Shown here in pieces: positions 34,843 through 42,062 of a stretch of DNA of 64,000 nucleotides. Source of the stretch: Stutzerimonas stutzeri. Its GTDB lineage: Bacteria > Pseudomonadota > Gammaproteobacteria > Pseudomonadales > Pseudomonadaceae. The DNA is taken from positions 183,544 through 247,543 of the forward strand of contig DDKB01000018.1 in assembly GCA_002339675.1 (NCBI GenBank), read 5' to 3'. Below the pieces are notes generated by a model. The model was not told the origin of the DNA. It searched no databases and worked only from the letters and a program-made list of their open reading frames with translations. Within the stretch, counting starts at the first letter, position 1. Each line of letters opens with the position of its first letter. A program made the position numbers and the translations under genes.

Positions 34843-35934
34843 TTACCGTTCATCGTCCGAGGTGCCATCCGACCGTTCATCGGCATTCAGGCGATCGCCC
34901 AGCACGTCCTCTATGTAAAGCATGCGAACCAGCACCATGCCCACCGCGCCCAGCGGCGTGGCCAGCAACAGGCCCAGGGTGCCGGCGAGCAGTCCAAACA
35001 GCAGTTGCATGGAAATGGTCAGCGCCGGTGGCACCGAGACGATCCGGTTCTGCATCCAGGGGGTGAACAGGTAGCTCTCGAGAATCTGCACCAGCCCGTA
35101 AAGGCCGGCCACGTAGAGGATCGTCCGGGTGCCCTCCATCGAGGCCAGCAGCAGCGCGGGGACCACCGATAGCACCGGGCCGATGTTGGGGATGAACGAC
35201 AGCAACCCGGCGATCAACCCCAGCACCAGCGCCAGCTCGATACCCAGCAGCCACAACCCGAGCGTGGTCAGCACTCCAATCAGCAGCATTTCCAGCAATT
35301 TGGCGACCAGCCAGGCCTGCAGCGTCGAGCCGCTCTCCTTGAGCACCTCGCGGATGCGACGGCGGTAGCCGAGCGGAATCAGCCGGGTGAAGCCGTTGAG
35401 GTAGACCTGCGGATCGAGCGCGAGGCAAACCCCGATCGCGAACGCCACGAAGAAACTAGTCAGCGCACCGGTCAGGGAGGCCAGCACCGCCTTCACTATG
35501 CTGATGCCCTTGCCTGCCGACATGGATTCACCCAGCCGGTCCTGGTACGCCAGCAGCCGCCGCCCCCAGCCCGACCCATCGGCGCGTTCTTGCAGGCGGT
35601 CGACCGCGGTAGGCAGTGAGCTCGAGAGCGCATCGATCTGGTCGGCAATGCTGGGGGCCACCAGCCAGGCGAACAACCCGGTGGCAACCAGGCTAACCAG
35701 GAAGAACAAGCCCATCGACAGGTTGCGCGACATCGGTGTCTTGTCGCTGATCCAGCGGCTCACCCCATGGATGAGTACGGCAAACAAGATGGCAGCGAAC
35801 AACAGCAGCAGGAAGTCGAACGCCAGCCAGGCCAGGATCACCAGCACAGCGACGACCGCCAGCACGCTGACCCGGATCAGGCTGCGGCTGGCTACGCCTT
35901 TTTCTTCGGTGTCTCGATCGCTGGCAGCGCCCAT
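34843..35934 (-). CDS. AI-2E family (PerM-like) transporter
   Basis: 363 residues with about eight membrane helices and the family core SFIPNIGPVLSVVPALLLA followed by the QILESYLFTPWMQNRIVSVPPAL block. Members are called AI-2 exporters from TqsA, but many are Na+/H+ antiporters or of unknown transport function, so the substrate is open. It diverges from the csgD-like gene. Confidence 0.9.
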   Translation of the reverse strand: MGAASDRDTEEKGVASRSLIRVSVLAVVAVLVILAWLAFDFLLLLFAAILFAVLIHGVSRWISDKTPMSRNLSMGLFFLVSLVATGLFAWLVAPSIADQIDALSSSLPTAVDRLQERADGSGWGRRLLAYQDRLGESMSAGKGISIVKAVLASLTGALTSFFVAFAIGVCLALDPQVYLNGFTRLIPLGYRRRIREVLKESGSTLQAWLVAKLLEMLLIGVLTTLGLWLLGIELALVLGLIAGLLSFIPNIGPVLSVVPALLLASMEGTRTILYVAGLYGLVQILESYLFTPWMQNRIVSVPPALTISMQLLFGLLAGTLGLLLATPLGAVGMVLVRMLYIEDVLGDRLNADERSDGTSDDER

Positions 35935-36234
35935 GCAGTTCCCTTCTGGTATTTGCTGTAGGGACAGGCCGCCGGCACAGAAATTCAGCCAAACGGTCCG
36001 CCGTCGCGCCAGGCAGGCCGGAGGCCACGCCGCGACGACTCCATCGAATGGGCGATTGACTCAGACAGCCCGCGCGGGTCGGCTGGCCAGTTCATCAACC
36101 GTCCGTCGGGTTGTCGTCCAGCTAGCGTAGATACCCCCTTGATCGGCGCGTTAATGCTGAACTTCGTCCAGCAGGGCCGGTCGTTTAGTAACTTTTCTAT
36201 GCAGCATCACGGCATCCCAAACCAAGGATTGAAC
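35935..36234. other. Divergent promoter region between AI-2E transporter and csgD-like gene
   Basis: About 300 bases without a gene. The conserved CsgD-like sequence begins only at 36235, and the upstream open frame shows no coding features. It must hold the promoters of both flanking genes. A modest AT-rich patch (about 36180-36202) is present; I cannot assign hexamers with confidence. Confidence 0.4.
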
Positions 36235-36897
36235 ATGGACGAAGCGGACTTCACCCCACGGGAACCTCTCAGGCCTTCCGTTACCCTGCTGACCGGAAAC
36301 GAATTGCTGGGCCTGTTCTTCAAGCACTTCCTTGGCGAGCAGGCGCAGTTGGACGTTGCCCTTGCCCGTCTCGACAAGGCGGTCCCGGCGACCGCGGACC
36401 TCTACCTGCTGGACTCCGGCAACAGCGAGGCCGAACAACTGTCGGCAGTGCTCGACGAGCTGGACGAGCAGACCCCGGTGGCGCTGGTCAATATCGCGCC
36501 GGAACAGGCCGAGCAACTGGTCGACAAGCACCCCACCATTCGCGGCGTATTCTACAGCCATGCCACCCGCGAGCACTTGCTCGACGGCATCCAGGTGCTG
36601 CTCGACGGGGGCGACTGGCTGCCTCGCGTGCTGACCGAGCGCCTGCTGAGCCAATGGCGGCGTATGCGCCAGCTGGCCGGCAGCAAACCCTCGCTGACCC
36701 TGCGCGAGCGCGAGATACTCAGCCTGGCCGGCAAGGGCCTGTCCAATGCCGAGATCGCCGAGCGCCTCTGCCTGAGCCCGCACACCATCAAGAGCCACAT
36801 CCATAACTTGCTGCGAAAGATCGGCGCCTCGAACCGTGCCGAGGCGGCGTTCCTGCTACGCGGCCGGCTGGATTGGTCCGAGTCGTGCTCCGCCTGA
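36235..36897 (+). CDS. csgD: CsgD-like LuxR-family transcriptional regulator of the curli locus
   Basis: 220 residues, close to the 216 of enterobacterial CsgD. The N-terminal half is receiver-like but lacks the usual acidic pocket and phospho-acceptor set. The C-terminal LuxR-type helix-turn-helix is clear (LTLREREILSLAGKGLSNAEIAERLCLSPHTIKSHIHNLLRKIG, about 154-197). The ATG at 36235 is set by AAGGA six bases upstream. It heads a block of csgE, csgB, csgA and csgC/H-like genes, so it is probably their activator. Confidence 0.85.
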   Translation: MDEADFTPREPLRPSVTLLTGNELLGLFFKHFLGEQAQLDVALARLDKAVPATADLYLLDSGNSEAEQLSAVLDELDEQTPVALVNIAPEQAEQLVDKHPTIRGVFYSHATREHLLDGIQVLLDGGDWLPRVLTERLLSQWRRMRQLAGSKPSLTLREREILSLAGKGLSNAEIAERLCLSPHTIKSHIHNLLRKIGASNRAEAAFLLRGRLDWSESCSA

Positions 36898-37295
36898 CGC
36901 TGGGCCTGTTGCTGCTCATGCTGCTGGGCCCGGCCCAGGCACAGCAGGAGCAGGAGCAGGCCGAACGCGAAGCCGAGCTCGGCGGGCTCATCATCGACAA
37001 CGCCATCACGCGCTTCGGCCACGACTTCCACCGCTACCTGAGCTACCAGCTGCAGGACTCGAGCGCGTTGAAAGCCGACCTGGTGGTGCGCGAGCGGCCG
37101 TCGGCGCGCTGGGGCAGCCTGGTATGGGTCGAGTACGGCACACGCACGGTTTATCGCCGCTTCCTGCAACCGAACGTGGCGGAGATCGAGCCCATCGCCG
37201 AGCAAGCCGCGCAGCTGATCCTCGAAGAGATCGAGCGCAGCAAACTGCAGAACCTGTTGCAGGACACCTTCGACCTGGAGCGTGACGAACTCTGA
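36885..37295 (+). CDS. csgE: Curli secretion specificity factor CsgE
   Basis: About 136 residues. A signal peptide (ending PAQA) is followed by the CsgE core GGLIIDNAITRFGHDFHRYLSYQ and the conserved LVVRERPSARWGSLVWVEY and RFLQP segments. CsgE caps the CsgG secretion pore from the periplasm and selects curli subunits. The gene overlaps the csgD-like stop. The exact start is uncertain: GTG at 36885 is used here, and a TTG at 36873 is possible. Confidence 0.88.
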   Translation: MLRLTLGLLLLMLLGPAQAQQEQEQAEREAELGGLIIDNAITRFGHDFHRYLSYQLQDSSALKADLVVRERPSARWGSLVWVEYGTRTVYRRFLQPNVAEIEPIAEQAAQLILEEIERSKLQNLLQDTFDLERDEL

Positions 37296-37301
37296 ACACC
37301 G

Positions 37302-37313
37302 CGGATTAATCCG
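37302..37313. promoter_or_regulatory. Perfect 12-bp palindrome between csgE and csgB-like genes
   Basis: CGGATTAATCCG lies seven bases after the csgE stop and about 95 bases before the csgB-like start, in the position expected for an operator of a separate csgBA promoter. No experimental analogue is known to me. Confidence 0.35.
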
Positions 37314-37408
37314 GCCGCGCCGGACCGACGGGTTCGTTTTGAACCGTTCGATGGATGTTCAGCACCCCATCGGCAGACAAGAATCCCCGCACGACTCAGA
37401 GGTGACCC

Positions 37409-37888
37409 ATGGATTGCCCAGCCCTGTTCCGCCGCGGCCTGCTCGCCGTGCTGATGCTCACCGGGAACGCCCTGCAAGCGGCCGACCTGATGGACAACGC
37501 CGACCTCTATGGCGACGCGCCCGCCAGCCGCGACGCGAGCCTGTCCGCGATGGCGCTGTCCGGCCAGGTCGCCCAGGTCGTGCAGCAGGGCAGCCAGAAC
37601 CTGGCCGATCTCGGCCAGGTCGGCCAGGACCAGCTCGCCAGCATCATCCAGCAGGGCAGCGACCAGCAGGCGTTCATCCTGCAGCAGGGTGAAAACCAGC
37701 TGGCCAGCATCCTGCAGATCGGCCAGGGCAACAGCGCTGACATCACCCAGATCGGCAGTGACAACCAGGCCGCCATTGCCCAACTGGGCTCGAACAACAG
37801 TGCCAGCGTCGAACAGATCGGCAGCGGGCTGAGCAGCAGCGTCGTCCAGCGCGGCAGTGGGCAGAGCGTCCAGGTCGTCCAACATTGA
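37409..37888 (+). CDS. csgB: CsgB-like curlin minor subunit / nucleator
   Basis: 159 residues, the size of E. coli CsgB (151). After a signal peptide (about 1-24), the C-terminal two-thirds is a curlin repeat array with the strand pattern NxAxIxQxGxx(N/D)Q, for example QLASILQIGQGNSADITQIGSDNQAAIAQLG. AGAGGTG precedes the ATG by five bases. Curlin repeats form amyloid beta-helices. The nucleator role is inferred from its size and its position before the larger subunit gene. Confidence 0.85.
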   Translation: MDCPALFRRGLLAVLMLTGNALQAADLMDNADLYGDAPASRDASLSAMALSGQVAQVVQQGSQNLADLGQVGQDQLASIIQQGSDQQAFILQQGENQLASILQIGQGNSADITQIGSDNQAAIAQLGSNNSASVEQIGSGLSSSVVQRGSGQSVQVVQH

Positions 37889-37908
37889 CCCGCCGAAAGG
37901 AAACGGAC

Positions 37909-38835
37909 ATGTTCCGCCTCACCGCTCTCGCCTTAACCGTTCTGCTGGCGGCCACCGCTGCCCAGGCGGACAACCGCGCCCTGCTTGCACAAACCGGCGA
38001 CGATAACAACGCCCGCATCGACCAGACCGGACCATTCAACGAAGCGCTGGTCCGTCAGAACGGCCAGGCCAATGACGCGGCGGTCTACCAGGGCCCCGTC
38101 GCCGAACGGAACATGGCGGACATCGCGCAGGTCGGCAGCGGCAACCAGGCAGCGATCTACCAGGGCGACGAGAGCCACTTCGCCTCGGCCAGCCTCTACC
38201 AGCAGGGCGACAGCAACCGAGCCGACGTGGTGCAGTCCTGGTACGGCAACGAATTGCAGCTGAGCAGCGTGGGCGACAGCAATAGCCTGACCGTGACGCA
38301 GCTGGGCTACGCCACCGCCGAGGGGCGCCAGATCGGCAATGGCAACACCCTGAGCCTGACCCAGGACGGCTTCTATCACAGCACCCAAACCGCCGTGTAC
38401 CAGGTGGGCGACGACAACCAGGCGCGTATCGACCAGGGCGACGGCAGCGAGATCCAGCTCGCGCAGAACGGCAACGCCAACCAGGCGCGCATCGAGCAGG
38501 TCAGCCTGTTCGCCGAGCTGGTGTTCAACCAGGCGGGCGACCGCAACCTGCTGAGCGTCGAGCAAAGCGGGCGCGACAACGGCTTGCGCGGGTCGTCCAC
38601 CGGCAATGACAACAGCGTCACCGTGGAGCAGCGGTTCGACGGCAACCGCGCCAGCGTCGTGCAGCACGGCGATGACAACCTCGTCGATATCCACCAACAG
38701 GCCGAGTACAACGAAGCGCGCATCACTCAGACGGGCGACGCCAATGCGGCCTACATCACCCAGGCGGCTGCCGACATGACGGCCATCATCCAGCAGTCGG
38801 GCAGCGGCAATCTGGCGACCGTCAGCCAGCAATGA
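37909..38835 (+). CDS. csgA: CsgA-like curlin major subunit, extended
   Basis: 308 residues, about twice the E. coli CsgA length. A signal peptide (1-20, ATAAQA-D) is followed by roughly 12 degenerate curlin repeats of about 20-24 residues, e.g. QVGSGNQAAIYQGD, QVGDDNQARIDQGD, QTGDANAAYITQAA. AAAGGA lies about eight bases before the ATG. Some repeats lack the canonical Gln/Asn ladder (WYGNELQLSSVGDSNSLTVTQLGY), so packing may be irregular. It would be exported through a CsgG pore and polymerise on the cell surface. Confidence 0.87.
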   Translation: MFRLTALALTVLLAATAAQADNRALLAQTGDDNNARIDQTGPFNEALVRQNGQANDAAVYQGPVAERNMADIAQVGSGNQAAIYQGDESHFASASLYQQGDSNRADVVQSWYGNELQLSSVGDSNSLTVTQLGYATAEGRQIGNGNTLSLTQDGFYHSTQTAVYQVGDDNQARIDQGDGSEIQLAQNGNANQARIEQVSLFAELVFNQAGDRNLLSVEQSGRDNGLRGSSTGNDNSVTVEQRFDGNRASVVQHGDDNLVDIHQQAEYNEARITQTGDANAAYITQAAADMTAIIQQSGSGNLATVSQQ

Positions 38836-38862
38836 TCCCGCCGGGCCTAACGGAGCAGACCC

Positions 38863-39240
38863 ATGTTGAGTGTCGTGACATTGGCGAGCTGGCTGGTGGC
38901 CTCCGGCGTCCTGCCGGTCGTTGCCCGCCTCGACCTGACCGAGCAAAGCGATGAGCGGCTGGCTTTGCGCCTGTGCTTTCGCAGTGAACAGCCGCACCAG
39001 GTGGCCTATCGCATCGAGGTCACCAGTAGGGGGTCGGCCGGTACCAGCCGCAGCCGCCAGTCCGGCGAGCTGACCAGCGGACCGACCGAGCAATGCCCAA
39101 TCAGCAACCGCCTCAGCCGCGCCGCCGACACCCGGATCGAAGCCACTGTCGACTGGACCCTCGACGGCCAGCCGCAACCCCCGTTGCAGCAGCGCTACCC
39201 CTCCGACCCAACAGACGAACCAGACGAACCAACAGCCTGA
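38863..39240 (+). CDS. CsgC/CsgH-like curli chaperone
   Basis: 125 residues with a signal peptide and a small beta-sandwich pattern. The segment VAYRIEVTSRGSAGTSRSRQSGE resembles CsgC and CsgH, periplasmic chaperones that stop premature amyloid formation. Its place directly after the csgA-like gene (27 bases) supports this. GGAG lies about eight bases before the ATG. The CxC motif of E. coli CsgC is absent. Confidence 0.72.
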   Translation: MLSVVTLASWLVASGVLPVVARLDLTEQSDERLALRLCFRSEQPHQVAYRIEVTSRGSAGTSRSRQSGELTSGPTEQCPISNRLSRAADTRIEATVDWTLDGQPQPPLQQRYPSDPTDEPDEPTA

Positions 39241-39583
39241 TCGCCACCGCCATCGCCAAACCGATCGACGAAAGCTGCACGCCGACAGGCGTGCGCAACG
39301 GCATTGCGGCGGACACTCTCGGGGCGCTCGATCGCTTGGAACTGACAGAACCTGTCGCGCCCGCGCAGGGCGAAGCCGCCGACCCTATAGGCCGGCAACG
39401 ATGGCCGACCCCGAACAGGCCTCCCGACCCTGAGAGACCAGACCGTGCCTGCCGCCACCTGCCCGGCGCGCAGGCTGCACGGGTAATAGTCCGGCTGCGG
39501 CAGCTCGATAGCTCATCGAGCATCAATCAGCGTCGATGAGCCTCAAGACCTTCAGACCTTCAGACCTTCAGACCTTCAGACCT
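39241..39583. other. Intergenic region downstream of the curli locus
   Basis: 343 bases between the csgC/H-like stop and the convergent acyltransferase stop. No coding potential or terminator hairpin is evident. It ends in a tandem octamer array described separately. Confidence 0.45.
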
Positions 39584-39590
39584 TCAGACC
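39551..39590. repeat. Tandem octanucleotide array, five copies of TTCAGACC
   Basis: Five uninterrupted copies of TTCAGACC, preceded by a partial copy. The array covers the stop codon of the minus-strand acyltransferase gene (39584-39586). Copy-number change would alter at most the last residue or two of that protein. Confidence 0.9.
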
Positions 39591-40735
39591 TGCGACAGCC
39601 GCAACGGCTTGCTGTTCGCGACGCGGCGCCCCAGCTCCATGCCCTTGAGCTCCACGTACTGGTAGGTCAGCGTGGACACGGCGAAGACCATGGCCAGCTC
39701 GAGCAGGGTCAGCAAGCCATCCACCGGCGCACTGCCGGAGCTGATGTAGCGCATGATCTGATCGGTACCGGGCTTGTCCAGGATAAACGTGTAGTCCGTC
39801 CCGCTCAGCTTCGACAGCACCACCGCCGCGCTGGTAAAGGCGAAGATCACCGCGGCATGCGTCAGGTAGATGGAAAACGACAACTCGCCCAGCCGCGTGA
39901 AGAGCCGGCCGTGCAACAGGCGCGACAGGTCGCCGCGCTCACCGGCGAAGACCAGCACCACGCCGCAGAACAGCAGGCTGGCGATGATGCCCTGATGGGC
40001 GCCCGGATGGGTCAGGGTGCGGTACACCAGCAGCAGGCAGAGCAGCTCCAACACGGTAAAGAACAAACGGTCATCGATGCGCGCCAGAGTCGGCTCCAGC
40101 CGCAGGTACAGCCGATAGGTCAGCGCGCCGGCAAAGAAGCACGACGCGCCACGCCAGATGAAAGGCTTGATCACGTCGAGGTCGACGTACAGCGCGACGA
40201 AGGCTGTCAGTGTCGCCAGCGCCAGCACCGGGCCGCTGGCGCGCGGCATCAACAACAGCACCATGGCGAGCATCATGTACAGGTAGTACTCGATGCTGAT
40301 GCTCCAGGCCGGCGTGTTGAACGAGAGGCTGTTGAAGGCACCGAACCAGCTCTGCAGCAACAGCGCGTTGGGCAGAATCTCGTGCGGGGCCGTCTTGCCG
40401 GTGAAGGCCGGATCGTTGAAGGAAAATCCATGGTGTTCAGCCCACAGCTTGCCGAATTCCAACCCGATGAACACGGCCAGCATCACCAGGTGCAACGGGT
40501 AAAGGCGGAAGGTGCGACTGATGACGAAACGGCGCAGCACCTGGGCGTCGAAGGTGCGAGTACCGTAGGCGTGGTACATCACGAAGCCGCTGAGCACGAA
40601 GAAGAACTCGACGAACAGGTCGGCATGCCGAAAGAACTCGAATTCCGAAAAGCTCAGCAGGATCTGGGTGTGGAACAGTACGACCGCGACGGCACAAAGG
40701 CCGCGAAAACTATCGAGGACAACGAAGCGCTTCAT
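39584..40735 (-). CDS. Acyltransferase-3 family membrane protein (OafA/NodX-like)
   Basis: 383 residues with about ten membrane helices. It opens with the family motif FVVLDSFRGLCAVAVVLFH; the His in that helix and the later RTFRLYPLH motif are the expected catalytic/binding sites. Members O-acetylate lipopolysaccharide, exopolysaccharide or Nod factors. The start at 40735 has AAGGTG upstream and begins the first helix. The glycan target is not shown by neighbours. Confidence 0.92.
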   Translation of the reverse strand: MKRFVVLDSFRGLCAVAVVLFHTQILLSFSEFEFFRHADLFVEFFFVLSGFVMYHAYGTRTFDAQVLRRFVISRTFRLYPLHLVMLAVFIGLEFGKLWAEHHGFSFNDPAFTGKTAPHEILPNALLLQSWFGAFNSLSFNTPAWSISIEYYLYMMLAMVLLLMPRASGPVLALATLTAFVALYVDLDVIKPFIWRGASCFFAGALTYRLYLRLEPTLARIDDRLFFTVLELLCLLLVYRTLTHPGAHQGIIASLLFCGVVLVFAGERGDLSRLLHGRLFTRLGELSFSIYLTHAAVIFAFTSAAVVLSKLSGTDYTFILDKPGTDQIMRYISSGSAPVDGLLTLLELAMVFAVSTLTYQYVELKGMELGRRVANSKPLRLSQV

Positions 40736-41423
40736 TCCTACACCTTGCTCGGATACGAGGCATACCGCTGCACGAAAGGCGTGCAAGCTTCCTGTCAAAT
40801 TGAGATCAATTGGCCATCTGAAGAGTTCCGAAAAATCCGGTAACAATCGTCGTATATCCAAATAGCCGACGAGGGGCCCCAGTTGTGGAAGGTGTCGGCT
40901 CATGGCCATAGCCAGATCAAGCCACCGCGTCCGGCCATTCGCCCCATTGGCAGGCGCAGGGCGGCATCCATCACGGGGCCTCTGGCGATGCCCCGCGGTA
41001 GTTGTCGGCATCGCAGGCAAATCGGCGGGACTCAGCCGCGCGTCGACAGCAACCTGAACCGTCGAGCCGCACCGGAGCAGGTGCTCGTCACACCGCATAG
41101 CCGTCACCCGCAGGGCTGCTCCCGGGCGGCTGTGCACTGAAAGAGCGCCGCCCTGCCGCGCCCTATCCACCTCTGTAGCCCTCAAGCTCGAGTGCTACAT
41201 GGGGCTTCGGCGCATCCGCCGGAACGATCGCAGCGCCACCCTCGCGCGCCATAACGCGGAGCGGGGCGCCACGCTACCGCACCCATCGGCTGCCTCGATT
41301 AAATCGAACGGTGGGGTAGGAGGTATCAGATCTGTCAATGTGCACTATTGACCGGGTCGCGTTGGTCGCCCTGGTCCTCGTCCGTAGCATGGGCCCCGTA
41401 CCCACAACTACCGAGGACTTGAC
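40736..41423. other. 688-bp intergenic region between acyltransferase and small secreted protein genes
   Basis: This is the promoter region of two divergent genes. On the minus strand a TTGACA lies about 60 bases before the acyltransferase start, without a convincing -10 at the right distance. A short GCACG/CGTGC hairpin is present near 40770. I see no gene, RNA motif or long repeat in the rest. Confidence 0.45.
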
Positions 41424-41777
41424 ATGAAGAAGCTATTGGCAAGCGTCATTTTGGCCAGCGTCGCCACAACGGCCTTTGCGATCCCGCCGAGCCATCCGCA
41501 ACCGCTCCTGGGCGAAGCGCAAAGCGCAACAACCGTGCAGAGCGCTCCGTCGACCGATCTCACCCTGTCGGAAAATGGCTTCGATCGCACACCGCTAAGC
41601 GAGCGGGTCGTCGATGGTGCGATCGACTCGGCGCCTCAGGCAGAGCGACTCGCCGAGGACGGCTTCGATCTGACTCCCCTGGCGGAGCAGATTGCCGATG
41701 ACGGCTTCGGCCGCACGCCGCTCGGCCAGCTGCTCGCCGAAGACGGTAGCGATCGCACCGGGCTTGGTACCAGTTGA
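41424..41777 (+). CDS. Small secreted protein with internal DGFDxTPL repeats
   Basis: 117 residues: a signal peptide (MKKLLASVILASVATTAFA) and three or four imperfect repeats of about 19-20 residues built on ENGFDRTPLSERV, EDGFDLTPLAEQI, DDGFGRTPLGQLL and a final EDGSDRTGLG. GAGGAC is spaced correctly before the ATG and a strong terminator follows. Similar small (A)EDGxDR-repeat exported proteins occur across Pseudomonas, function unknown. Confidence 0.85.
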   Translation: MKKLLASVILASVATTAFAIPPSHPQPLLGEAQSATTVQSAPSTDLTLSENGFDRTPLSERVVDGAIDSAPQAERLAEDGFDLTPLAEQIADDGFGRTPLGQLLAEDGSDRTGLGTS

Positions 41778-41794
41778 GCCCCGGGCTTCACTTC

Positions 41795-41817
41795 AAGGCG
41801 CCGTTGGCGCCTTTTTT
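41795..41817 (+). terminator. Rho-independent terminator of the small secreted repeat protein gene
   Basis: Stem GGCGCC/GGCGCC with a three-base loop, extended by AA/TT pairs, followed by six Ts, 18 bases past the stop. Confidence 0.93.
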
Positions 41818-41945
41818 ATGCCCAGACCAAACGCAGACGATGATGACCAGGCGCGGCTCCCGTAACGGACCTTGGTACAAGCCAACCGGCAGCCGACCGA
41901 TCCCTCAGGCAACCCGCGCTGTGGTTTGCATCCAGCCGGAAAACA

Positions 41946-41982
41946 TTTACAGATGTTGTACATAAAGATACTAAAGTACAAT
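41946..41982 (+). promoter_or_regulatory. Candidate promoter and overlapping inverted repeat upstream of the chemoreceptor
   Basis: In an AT-rich patch, TTTACA (41946-41951) and TACTAA (41969-41974) are spaced by 17 bases as a sigma-70-type promoter. An inverted repeat TTGTAC (41956-41961) / GTACAA (41976-41981) overlaps it and could be an operator. Confidence 0.4.
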
Positions 41983-42062
41983 ATCGTGATAGCTTATCGC
42001 CATTAGACTGTTTGCACTTCTGTCATGGACGATTCTCATCTCATCAACCAGCGGCCTCGTCC

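Noticed and set aside
34843..35934. AI-2 quorum-signal exporter as a firm function
   Set aside because: Only the family name points to AI-2; many members transport ions or unknown substrates and no luxS or lsr gene is nearby.
36139..36234. Longer N-terminus for the csgD-like gene
   Set aside because: The added 32 residues have no conserved pattern, while AAGGA six bases before ATG 36235 gives a CsgD-sized product.
39536..40843. Plus-strand frame opposite the acyltransferase
   Set aside because: The minus-strand product has ten membrane helices and the acyltransferase-3 motifs; the plus frame begins in the octamer array and has no fold.
41970..42000. Sigma-28 promoter before the chemoreceptor
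   Set aside because: A TAAAG is present but the -10 half (GCCGATAA-like) at the right distance matches poorly.
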